Source: Diphasiastrum complanatum (lineage: Eukaryota > Streptophyta > Lycopodiopsida > Lycopodiales > Lycopodiaceae). From it: a stretch of 64,000 nucleotides of DNA. How positions within the stretch are numbered: the first letter of the stretch is position 1; every line of letters starts with the position of its first letter. Shown here one piece after another: positions 53,690-64,000 of this stretch. Location of the stretch: positions 6,578,548-6,642,547 of the forward strand of contig CM055094.1 in the NCBI GenBank assembly GCA_029204225.1. Direction: 5' to 3'. Under the pieces are notes generated by a model. It saw nothing but the letters and a program-made list of their open reading frames with translations. It was not told where the DNA came from and did no database searches. A program made the translations under genes and the position numbers.

Positions 53690-54061
53690 ATGGTCGAGGA
53701 TACCACAAGTCTTGAGGGAACGGTAAATGTGCCGACCTATTTGCAGATTTGCCAACAATTAAGTGCAGCACTTAACGAAATGAACAATTGGAACAATCTG
53801 CGAGATCAACAAATGGAAGTGTTGTTGAATCAAGTTAAGACCTTGAATTCGTCGAATTTGGGCTTTCAGCCAGAACCATATTTGGGGGAAAAGAAGCCTG
53901 AGGTAGTAGACAATTGGTTGACCAAGTGGACCAATTATTTCAGTCTACATGAGATTTCTGAAGAGAAAAAGATCGAGAGTGTTGTTCTGTTTTTCTGTGG
54001 GAAGGCTTTGTCGTACATCATTTTGAGACCCCACCTCCTTAATTGCTTGCGCGATGTGTGA
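53690..54061 (+). pseudogene. Gypsy-like gag N-terminal fragment
   Basis: ATG 53690, MVEDTTSLEGTVNVPTYLQI, a helical segment, then PYLGEKKPEVVDNWLTKWTN and FSLHEISEEKKIESVV. This fits the start of a retrotransposon gag domain (PF..G..P..V..WL). It is cut at 54061 and no protease or RT follows. Confidence 0.55.
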
Positions 54062-54230
54062 GCAAATGTACTCACCTGTAACATTAAACAAATTGATTAT
54101 TGCCACGAGCATTGAGACTAGCATCAAATTTTTAATTAAGCAACAACAGTCGACTCAAATTAAAATGATTATAATTCTAATTAGCAATGAGCATCGAAAT
54201 CTAACGCATGTCATGAACTTGTTACTCACC

Positions 54231-54613
54231 TCAAACAATGGTGCCAAGTGTCGACGTGTCAATGGCTCTCAACATGGTGCCCGCACAAGAAGACACTAGA
54301 ATATTAATGATATGTCGCCTCCTGGTGTCACTCCAACCATCAGTCATGATGGTGCACCCGAACTGTTTCCACAATTCACGAACGAACTCCGATTCTTTGG
54401 TTTCATCTTGAACCTCCCTCCTCAAATGTCTGGTGCATAGGGACTCCATCCTAGGTCCAAGGTATGTGGCCCCTCTATCGCAACAACACTCTTTATTATA
54501 TCCCCCCGGGAGAAGTTCTTGAACATAAAGATGTCTGAAGCATAAAGTGTCTCGAGCCATCTCATGACTTTCAAAACCCTCTTGGGGAAAATGACTCCAA
54601 CTGACTCAATCAT
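54231..54613 (-). pseudogene. hAT transposase fragment (DUF659)
   Basis: Minus-strand FGCTIMTDGWSDTRRRHIIN and ILVSSCAGTMLRAIDTST match the DUF659 segment of the hAT transposase at 30672-34992 (GCSIMSDGWTDVKRRPILNI). The preceding region (VLKVMRWLETLYAS) also fits. Only this block is left, between gag pieces of two retrotransposons. Confidence 0.8.
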
Positions 54614-57021
54614 TGAAGATTCTGATGTTGTTATGACTCTACTATCGAGTCTTTCTTAAGCCTATGAAAATCGAGTCATGGCAATTTCGACCCAGGAGCA
54701 CCTCACTATTTCAAGAGTAATTTTGATGCTTCTACAAGAGGAAGTCAGAAAATCTGCAACCTCCTCAGGCTCAGGGTCGGATCCTCAACTTCTATATTCC
54801 AAAAATCACAAGTTTAGATCAAACAGATCTACACAGTCAGATTATTCTGAGAAAAGGAGCAACATGCAGTCTTGGTCGGATTTTTACACTTGGTCAAATT
54901 TTTCCTCGGGGTCAAATTCTAACTCAGGGTCAAATTTTGAGTCTTCATCATTCCAGCCAAAGCAGAGCCTATTTTGCAAATACTGTAAGAGAACTGGCCA
55001 TCTTATCAAGGACCGTAGAACTTTAAAATTCAACAATGTAAAGAAGAAGCAGTTCCAACAATAAGCAAATTCTGTTTCAGTTTTTTTTTGGATCCAACAA
55101 CAAAATAAAGATGAAGCAGCCTTCTTGACCAAGGTCGGAGGAAATCATGATATCAATTCCTGGTACCTAGACTCGGGACCAACTCAACATATGACTTACC
55201 ACAAGGACTGGTTCATCAATCATACATCCACTCTCAAATTGTACAACTTGGTGACAACTCAAAACATACTATTGAGAGTGAAAGAACAGTTAAGGTCGAA
55301 TTTTAGAGGGGTGAAGTCAAGTTGCTGACCAACGTTCTCCACATTCCAAATCTGACCAAAATTCTGCTCTTAGTTAGCAGAATTACAGATTTGGGTCGGA
55401 AGGTCGAATTCGACCCACAAGGCTGTACAATTTGAACCAGCTAATATGCCTTTGCATTTCAGATTAGGTCATCACAATTGTAAAAGTATTCAACAAATGT
55501 CCAAACAGAATTCAGTACAAGATTTGCCTTCAACAAACAAATTCGATACTCCATGCAAAAGCTGTATAATCAGCGAGCATGTTAGAAGTCCTACAATTTT
55601 CGATACAATCCATACTTCTAGAAATTTGCTAGATCTTGTACATATGGACATTTGTGGCAATATGCATATTGTTTCCACAGGGGGAGCTGTGTACTTATTG
55701 ACTTTATTAATGACTTCTCTCGAAGGACTGCAACTTATTTCTTGAAGGAAAAATCCGATACCTTCAAATTCTTCAAGCAGTTCAAAGCATCAGTAGAAAA
55801 TTCGATCTAGAGAAGAATCAAAGCTCTACGCTCTGATGGAGGGGGCGTATTTATCTCCACCAAGTTCAAAGTCTATTGCAAGGCCAATAGAATACAACTA
55901 CAACATACAACCAGCTACTCACCTCAGTCCAATGGTGTAGCTCAAAGGAAGAATCAGACACTCATTGCAAGTACCAAGAGCATGCTGGCCCATGCCTCTC
56001 TTCCAAAGAAATTCTGGGCAGAGCTGTTATCACAACAACCTACTTACAAAATTGACCCATCAACAAGGCCTTGAATAGCAAGATACCTTATCATGTGTGG
56101 ACAGTATCGAAGCCATCACTCACAAATATTAGAGTGTTTGGGTGCAAAGCTTTCAATCAGGTCTCTGCTGATCTACAACAACATCCGACACAAGGATTGA
56201 ACAATCAAAATCCGACCCCAGGGTCGACCAATCAAAATCCGATTCAAGGGTCAAACAGCAGCAAATCAATTTTTATTGGCTACTCTCAAGATCAGAAGGC
56301 ATACAAGCTCTCAACCTAGACACTCAGACACATTCACGAGTAGAAATGTCATTTTTCTGGAAGACTAATTTTTCGACCACAAAGAGAAAGCTACAACAAA
56401 TTTCGACCCACAGGTCGAACAAGCAAAATCTGACCCAAAGGTCAAAAATCAGAATATCGATATCGACTCAAAAAATGAGTCAAAATCTCAACAGATCGAA
56501 TCACATCAAAGGGTCAAATTTCAACCAAGAAGGACAAATCGACCCAGACATCCTCCATCCCCGTTTATGGATGATCCAACCTGCTACTTTGTGCAGGAAT
56601 CAAATACAAATTCTGAGGCAAAGTCAATTACTGATGTTGACCAGTGCGAAGCAGCAATGGACACCAAATCTGCATTATTAAACGAGAATGGTTTCTATCC
56701 AAACTCGACATACTCATATTTTTATTTCAAGTCTGTATCGGATTTCTTCATCAACTCCACTCTTTATGTAGATGATACTCTATTATTCAATATTAATATG
56801 AATCCGATGAAGGAACTAAAATGCAAATTAGCACTAGAGTTCAAAAGGCCTGATAAATTTCCAGCCAACTATTGTCATGGAGTACAAAAATCAACCCAGC
56901 AGAACAAATCTGATGACAACAAATTACTTCACAACGACTTTGGCAAAAGAGCAGCAGATCAGATTCAACGACAAGATAAATCTGAAGATCAAAGTTTTTC
57001 AGGATTCACATTAAGGGGGAG
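54600..57021 (+). pseudogene. Decayed Copia gag-pol (element F)
   Basis: Gag end (MTLLSSLS, stop, AYENRVMAIST) resembles element C. A Ser/Asn-rich insert (WSNFSSGSNSNSGSNFESSS) precedes the knuckle CKYCKRTGHLIKDR, whose last Cys is Arg. Protease LDSGPTQHMT. Pre-integrase HFRLGHHN..CKSC. Integrase keeps VHMDICG and RSDGGGVF, but the catalytic Glu is Gln (VAQRKNQ, about 55940). RT is reduced to a YVDDTLLF fragment (56765). Ends at polypurine AAGGGGGAG. Stops and shifts throughout. Confidence 0.85.
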
Positions 57022-57480
57022 TGTTGAAATTCGATGCTCAGTCTCAAATCCAATTGTTAATGAGTATCCTGAAAACTTTACAAAATTCAGAAAACAAAAG
57101 GCTCGAGTTTTTCAGAAGATCAAAAAATCCAGTATCGAAATTTTTCGACCCAATGTCAAGCCTAACAAATAGAGATTTTTTGACCTTGGGTCGGGTCAGA
57201 TCGGTTCGGATTTTTTTCGACCCTTCACTAAATTATTCGGATGTTTTCGACTCTAGATTGATGTATTTTTTTTATTTGTAAACGTAGAAAAAGGGTGTTA
57301 TCATCAAAGCCCTTTTTAAGAATTAGATGCGAATATGTGCACTTTTTTGAAGTATGAATATAAACTTTTCTATTTCATCATCTCTATCTCATTATCTATG
57401 AAATGATTGTTTATTGTTTATGTTTTTCTATTTCATCATTTATAAATTTGTTGTAAACATATACAAACAATGAAAAACAA
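57022..57480 (+). repeat. Probable 3' LTR of Copia element F
   Basis: TGTTGAAATTC follows the polypurine tract directly. The right border is not defined. Contains TCGACCC/GGGTCGG phrases also found in the element body. Confidence 0.5.
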
Positions 57481-57750
57481 ACAAAAACATCAAGATGTAG
57501 AACATACCTCATCTATTGCTTGTATGGTCTTTAATTCTTTCTAAGATGCACCTTTTTCTTTTCTACAAAAGCAAACAATGAAAACCAAATCACTGTTAGA
57601 TTACAAATCAAAGAATCTTTTTTAGATTACAAATCAAACTATTATGACATGCGCTTTATAAATCAAATGTAATCTACATCAATTTGAGATGTAGAAGATA
57701 CTATGAATTGCACTATATGAATCAAATGTAATCTAGCAAAATTTAAAATT

Positions 57751-57816
57751 TTGCCACGCATGACACAAGAATACTTTCTGGCTAGTTTTTTTGCTTGGTA
57801 GTACCACGCGTGGCAA
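57751..57816. repeat. Short inverted repeat
   Basis: TTGCCACGC (57751-57759) and GCGTGGCAA (57808-57816) face each other, with more GTGGCA/TGCCAC motifs up to 57945. Possibly a MITE end. Confidence 0.5.
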
Positions 57817-60218
57817 TTCCACGCATATTCAAAATTTGAATTGCCCCTCCCCTCTCAAAATTTGATCGGAGGAAGGGCCGGTGATGAAAAATTTTGACGG
57901 TGTGGCAGTGCCACACAGTTTGCCACAAACATTGCCACGTGAGGGCCGATGGGTCAATTCTGGTCTTCATCTTATGTGCGTGGCAATGGGTTGATATTTG
58001 TAGTTGTGTCTTAGTTATACAAGGCAATACTTAAGTATTGCTAATGGGTTGGTGGGAATATGCCCTTATTACATTGTTCTTTTCGTTATATACTCTAAAA
58101 AAAAAACCATTTCATAGTGTTGATCCACCATCCACTACTCAATATTTCAGACAACATGCAACTTTGAACCGCTACTTTTGGTAGTCAACTATCTTGTAGG
58201 TCTTCTACCTTCACGATGCAACCAAATTTTCAAAGGATGTCCCTATCTTATGCCAACTATACATATCTATTTGGCAGCAAGTGGCTTCCACAATATATAC
58301 AGATTTTCATCCACCAATAAGCCTTTTGTCAACACGTGGTTCCATTCAAGAATTTGTGAGATTTGGACTCTCAAATAAGTATTTGTATTATGGGATCATT
58401 CCGATTTTAGCCCCATCAAATAACACATTGATCGTAAAAAAAATTTCTATTTATATACCATGACCTTTCTCTTTTTAAAATTCATTGAAGATTCTTATAA
58501 AATCTCATCAAGATGTTGTACGCCATGCAGAGTAATCTATAGCACCACACCTTCCACCTATGAAACAAGTTTAATGGCACAATGAATGTTTGGCACCTAC
58601 CCCACCTTCACCAATAGGACAATTTTTTAGCTCGTCAATTTAAATACCAAAACAATTTTGCTTTGCCTTGATGTTGCCTAAAGATTCACCCATGGGACCA
58701 TTAAAAAATTGAACCTTTGCTACTACCTTTCTGTGGAGCTGCCCTATTACGTGTCTTAGATTGATTGAAACATCAATATCTTCCATAATTTTCTATAGTT
58801 TATGCCTTGGAACCATGTCAAACAATACGCATTTGTTTGTTGGCATTGGCTTGCAAAAGGCAATATGATGTATTCAAGTTGGTTAATGGAGTTTCTATAT
58901 GAATTGAAGTCAAATAAATCATAAGGTTGTGTGCACACAAACAATTTTGACTTTATTGCACTAACTTGGGTCTTTAGATGCACCTCCATATACAAGTCGT
59001 AAATAGCAAAAACTTCATGCCCTTTTCTTTTTCTTGCACTTTTTGATGGCATGCATCCCTAGGCTTTGAACCTACATGACACACCAACATTATAACCAAC
59101 AACAATAAGCAATTTAAAACGATTTCTTTGTGTTATCCCTTCTCCAGCAATCTTCCATCTTCAACACCAAACCCTTGTCTTTGGCACATCAGAAAGCGAT
59201 AGGAAAAGGAAGAAAATAAGGCTGCAAGAAAAGAAAGAATTGAACCAAACGTCAATTGTTGTTTGCTGACAACTAGTTGTTTTCAAACCCTAAATCAATA
59301 TGTGGTGGCTAGAGAAGAAGGGCGACCCCTATCATCATCATAGCCTACATTTGTTGGATGCAAATATCATCTTCCACATAGACAAGTTTCGAGTGGAGGC
59401 CAAGTCTCTATATACAACAAAGAAAAAGAGTATCCTCATGTCATAAAGATTACAAGAAACAAATGTATAGAAATTAATTCATATGTACATTCATATCAAT
59501 TCAGATTTGAGTGAAATTGTGTGGAGCAGTAATGGGATTTGAAGTTTAAGATTTGCATACGTTTATTTGTAGTTCAAGAGAATACATAAAACACCCCTGC
59601 AATAACCGAGTTGGATGAGAGTTGCTATTGCATCATGCTTAACACAAGCTCAAATACTTATCTTGCTTTGCAAAAATAAATGCACATGTGTAGGCCTTTT
59701 TATAATGCTCTCTTGCATAGAGTTTGTGACAAGCTAAGCGCTAAGGGTGTTGAAGGTCCTACACTACTTTGGTACGTTGCTACAAGGTACAATGTCCCTA
59801 TTTTCTATTAATTTTTTGGGATGTTGTTGACAGATCCTCTGCTTAGGAGGATCTGTTTATTGGTTTAGTTCTTTTTACTTCGTTTTCTGCCTGTCAACAG
59901 AGACAATGGGCTCTTGCTTACGTTATTCTTTCTTGTTTCAGAGCCCAAGATCAGGCAGAGGAGATTGATTATCGTTACAGTAATGTCCTGCATGTCAGGA
60001 CACCAAGGAAGGTCACTCTTGGACTAATGCACATGCATAAACAACCACTCATACATGCCAAAACGTTCAACCATAAAATCAGTGTGCAGATCCGTTGAAC
60101 ACACAATGAAATCCTACTTTAATGTTGCAAAACGAACTGGATCAGAACCTAAACTATACTACACTTGCATTAATCCACAGAACTGAAACAAGAAACTAAT
60201 ATAGCAGCATTTTAGAAG

Positions 60219-60256
60219 TCCAAGAATCAAGAAACACTCATTTCTTGGTTCTTGGA
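60219..60256. repeat. 38-base hairpin
   Basis: Two 16-base arms (60219-60234 and 60241-60256) complementary except at one position, with loop CACTCA. Confidence 0.8.
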
Positions 60257-62010
60257 CATCCCAGAAACATCAAGAACTAGAATGTCAAGAATATGCAAGA
60301 TTTACATCACATTTCTAGCCTCTATAGTTTACCTGAATGCTGAAACCTACATTAATCCACAAGCAAGAAAAAAAATCCAATCCACAACTAGGAAAGCAAG
60401 AAAACTAATCCACCACTAAAATCCACAATCACACACAAGGAATGGAAGGGCATGATCATAAGAGAATCACTCAAGAAAACAATCATGATCAAGGAGCTCA
60501 AAGGATGCACCAAACTCGTGGAGGCTCTTCTCATTTGGACATGGAGTAGATGCATTACACAAAAAGTTCCTCTTCTCGAAGAGGGAGTCTCTTAAATAAG
60601 CAAGAGAGCTCCATAGGTGGCATCCTAGTGGCATTTCCACATTACACAAATTACAAGTGGAATTATGCTCTCCACTAGATGTCACCATCATAAGGTGGCT
60701 CACTCTACTTTCTTAAAGAGGGGTCTACTTGCATTTATTACTTTACCTAGAAATACTAGTTCCTACATGGTCATTCCATCTTTCGGGATTCACCATGAGG
60801 CTTACACAGTTCTTGCTTGTCATTCCTAACTAGTACTTCTCGGCTCTCAATCTTCGTTCGTCTCGTCTTCTCAGAGACCTCCTCGATCTGAGGTGAGAGG
60901 TGCTCTTGGTTAGCTCTAGTCGAGTATCTTGGGGATTTGTCAGAATCAGCCAACAGATGTTTAGGTTTTTCTCAATGTACGTTAGAGAGAGAGTGCTTGT
61001 TGTGGTGATGAGAGTTGTTTTTTTAACATTTGTAAGCACATTGGTGTTCAGGGGTTTTTGTAAAGGCCTCAAGACCTAGGTGACAAACATGTGTGGATTG
61101 TGTATTCGTTGATTGATGTGCCATGAAGGCTTGCATTTGTTCCATAAGCAAATTGTAAAATTGGTTGCAACAAAGTAGTTGAGCAAATTAAGATAATATA
61201 AGGGCCCAAAAACGCTAATGTGAGATTAGAAATTTTTGAGGTTAAAAAAAAGGAAAAAATGGAGAAAAACCCTCAAGGTGAGAGAGGGAGGGAGGGAGGG
61301 GGAGAGAGAGTGTGTGTATGTAATATAACCATGTGGGAGCGTAAAATGTCTCTGAATAACCATAAAATAGAAGTGGATGTAAAATCTAGTATTAAGAAGG
61401 AAAACCATGGAACTATTTTAATATTATATAATGGTAGGCATCCTCATGGAACTAGTGTAGTGCTTAGTAACTATATACATCCTCATCCCATCGTGCTAAA
61501 TAATGATGTAATGTAAGTCGTTGGTATTGTCACTAGAGGGATAACTAATGTCGTAGATAGAGTTTGGCATCGTTGTCGTTTACTATTGGAAAAGTTTGCA
61601 AATTCCAAGGCAACCCTAACTCTAGTTAATAAGTGAGAGATATCTGGCACCCTGCACGTGTAAGTACACTGACTCGTGTTACGTGGGTAGTTCCAAATTT
61701 TATATAGGATGTACTTTATTGTATGCCTTAGAATAGATTCATATAAAAGAACTAGAATTCTATGATTATTACGAAGGACATGGAGACATTTGGAGAAAGC
61801 GCAGTCAATTCGACTTATTCCAACCGACTGAAGTCTCCAATTTTGGAAATTTTGATAGATAAAATTTGCTCCTCAACATCGACGAATCGTATACATATTT
61901 GTGGAAACTGTATATAGATTGGGAAGCAAATTATGCTGTATATTACGAAAATATCGCGTGCAATATCAAAGCCAGAAGAGGGCACAAGGACCATCGTCGC
62001 TATATGAGGA

Positions 62011-62334
62011 ATGAGTAGATTTATTGCCAAGGTACTCGACGCAATGCAGAGTCTTTACTTAAAAGGTTTATTTGTACAACTCAATGCGGAGCTATTAAGA
62101 GTGGTCATTCACATAAAAAAAATAGAAGAAATCTTCGATGACATCGCTCAGTCAATTTATGAAGGAACATACTTGAAATTAAAGCTGGAGCCCTATGGAA
62201 ACCGAGTAATTGGTACATATCCAGAAGTCCAGGAGCTTCAAAGGAGGCGACAGATCGAACTCGAAGCAATATTATCTGCTAATAATAGGAGTCACCAAAA
62301 AGAAGATCCACCACATAACTGCTTCCATTTGTAG
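62011..62334 (+). CDS. Hypothetical small ORF
   Basis: 107 codons from ATG 62011, starting MSRFIAKVLDAMQSLYLKGL, mostly predicted-helix character with charged residues (KKIEEIFDDIAQS). No domain recognised, no splice or promoter evidence. It could be chance or a retroelement relic. Confidence 0.2.
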   Translation: MSRFIAKVLDAMQSLYLKGLFVQLNAELLRVVIHIKKIEEIFDDIAQSIYEGTYLKLKLEPYGNRVIGTYPEVQELQRRRQIELEAILSANNRSHQKEDPPHNCFHL

Positions 62335-63074
62335 TTGAACAATGTAGTACATTGAATCTTAGCCTTCGTTGTCTCATGCTCTTAGATATGTGAATAACAT
62401 ACTTGCTACCCCTAGCTCTAGATAAAAAGATGTTCCATACTCTCACTTTAGGCACATGTAATACGCAAAGCTATGGAATTGAAGAAAAAAGTGGTGATAG
62501 CAAAGTGTAGATGTTTTGTGCTCCAGCTCCAACAAAGCGTTAACTTATTGCCTCTAGTTGCAAAGTTTACTCCCAATTTCAACTCTTACAAAGCATAAGC
62601 TCCTCCTTTGTTCTAGCTTCAAGTGAAAGCAATGACGAATAAAACCATTGCACTCTAGGCACTTAATTTGTGCAAAGAACCTCCCCTCGTCCGTGATATC
62701 TCCATGGGAGCAAAATCTTGAACAAAAAGAGGGTATGAATCCCATTAATCAAGAACGAAATCACGATGGCCCGATATCTATGGACATGCCAAGGGAGAGT
62801 GCTCAACATCACCCCAAGCGTGGGGGGCATCCACATATTCAACCGCTCAAGACATTTGAACTGCAATGTGAAACGAGGCTCGGGCCATTTCTCGAAAAAT
62901 AGCCAATCCTCACTTTGATTTCGAGTTACCTCCAAGTATCACATGAAAACACTCTAATCCTAGAGACATAATTCACAAGACCCACCATGAAACACGGCAA
63001 GGCCCCAAAAAGGGAGCACAAAATTTAATGCCCAAGTTCAAAGTTGCCATGTCACCTATCCATGCGAAGACACT

Positions 63075-63120
63075 CTATTGGCTCTTCCAGCCCTCTTTGC
63101 GGATCGATCATTCGTTACCG
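63075..63120 (+). promoter_or_regulatory. Histone-type promoter motifs
   Basis: TGCGGATC (63098-63105) is one base from the plant histone octamer CGCGGATC. ATTGG (63077-63081) is an inverted CCAAT box 17 bases upstream. A CT-rich leader follows. I see no clear TATA box. Confidence 0.5.
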
Positions 63121-63393
63121 TCCGATGTAAACGTTCAACGACTCAGATCACTCCCTTCCTCCTCTCTCTCTCTCTCTCCCTCTCTCTCCCTCCCCATCTT
63201 TCTCTCTCGATCGCCCACCTTCAAATAGGCAGCTCGCGGCAATCCTTCCATAACCATTTCTGCTGCCATCGATCCATAGCTCGTTTCTTCGATCAATTCG
63301 ATCTGCTCTTGTTTTCTGATCAGAATTCTGTCTTCTGATCAGCATTGTGTCCTTGCTTCGATCGATCCATCGTTTTTCTCTCATCTGATTTAG

Positions 63394-63726
<333 letters not shown>

Positions 63727-63763
63727 ATGCATATATCAGTTGCTGATTTGTTCTATCTTCATA

Positions 63764-63788
63764 AAAGGTGTTTTAAAACACCACCTTT
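63764..63788 (+). terminator. Palindrome in the H4 3' UTR
   Basis: GGTGTTTTAAAACACC (63767-63782) is a perfect 16-base palindrome 41 bases after the stop. AAAGGTG (63764-63770) can alternatively pair with CACCTTT (63782-63788). It recalls histone 3' stem-loops, but the sequence differs from the animal consensus and land-plant histone mRNAs are normally polyadenylated. Confidence 0.35.
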
Positions 63789-64000
63789 GCATATGAAAAT
63801 GTCTTTTCTCTGTTAGATCTGGTATAATTGATTTTGAAAGCTGATTTTATTCTCTGCTCCTTGCTTTCTATAAGAAGCAAGTATGATATAATCTGTCATT
63901 ACACATTGCATCTTGATTCAGTAGGTATTTATGTTCTATCATTGGGTTTAGGGAACTATATATCTAATCAAACTTCTGTAAACCATGATATTTGTCTTGT

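Larger units (their letters stand above)
57481..63070. other. Large region without a supported gene
   Basis: AT-rich DNA. I note an inverted repeat (57751-57816), a hairpin (60219-60256), a GGGA-rich run near 61285-61310 and a small ORF (62011-62334). Other reading frames are short and show no domain I recognise. Confidence 0.4.

Noticed and set aside
58756-59052. 98-codon minus-strand ORF
   Set aside because: ATG-started but no recognisable domain, and the neighbouring frames are full of stops; not enough to call a gene.

Overview
The window is nuclear DNA of a land plant with a large, repeat-rich genome. It has spliced plant genes with very long introns, an intronless histone H4, a 26S rRNA fragment, and many decayed Copia and Gypsy retrotransposons, LINEs and hAT transposons. 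The intron sizes and LINE/hAT types make a fern or other non-seed plant plausible, but this is inference. Nothing here identifies the species.

Left part (1-13.4 kb): a minus-strand host gene of unknown function (start codon 13342). Exon 1 (13342-11713), exon 2 (1140-640) and exon 3 (277 leftwards, leaving the window) join in phase at good splice sites. Its 10.6-kb intron 1 holds two oppositely oriented, decayed Copia elements (1740-5535 plus; 5760-10043 minus), a displaced integrase fragment between them, and the 5' part of a third Copia (10120-10444 and beyond, minus).

13.4-23.3 kb: upstream DNA of that gene, then a minus-strand Copia 3' end with a repeat-bearing LTR (14230-15785), then a plus-strand Copia with an intact 5' LTR and primer-binding site (16139-20645) whose RT core is deleted. 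Unrecognised DNA follows.

23.3-49.5 kb: one minus-strand gene for the ribosome-biogenesis protein RRP36, rebuilt from about ten exons spread over 26 kb. Its 18.5-kb intron 3 is a nest of transposons: a GC-rich element (27988-29130); a 6.2-kb hAT transposon with a BED/DUF659 transposase and a second convergent ORF (29170-35346); a LINE tail ending in a (CT)n tract; the 3' terminal ~420 nt of 26S rRNA fused to an apparently intact LINE (35753-41130) that also ends in (CT)n; a dead LINE copy; a small LTR element with matching target duplications (42645-44616); and a 799-bp hAT-type element with a perfect 8-bp target duplication (45285-46083).

49.6-57.5 kb: just upstream of RRP36 exon 1 lies another LINE tail in a (CT)n tract. 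A dead minus-strand LINE, a Gypsy-like gag piece, a hAT fragment and a dead Copia follow. 57.5-63.4 kb has no gene I can support. At 63415-63726 there is a plus-strand histone H4 gene.

The most notable item is the LINE. ORF1 and ORF2 are in one frame separated by a single TAG, no AUG precedes the endonuclease domain, and a stem-loop lies 4 nt after the stop. This suggests expression by stop-codon readthrough. LINE 3' ends repeatedly merge with (CT)n, and the full copy carries a 26S rRNA head.
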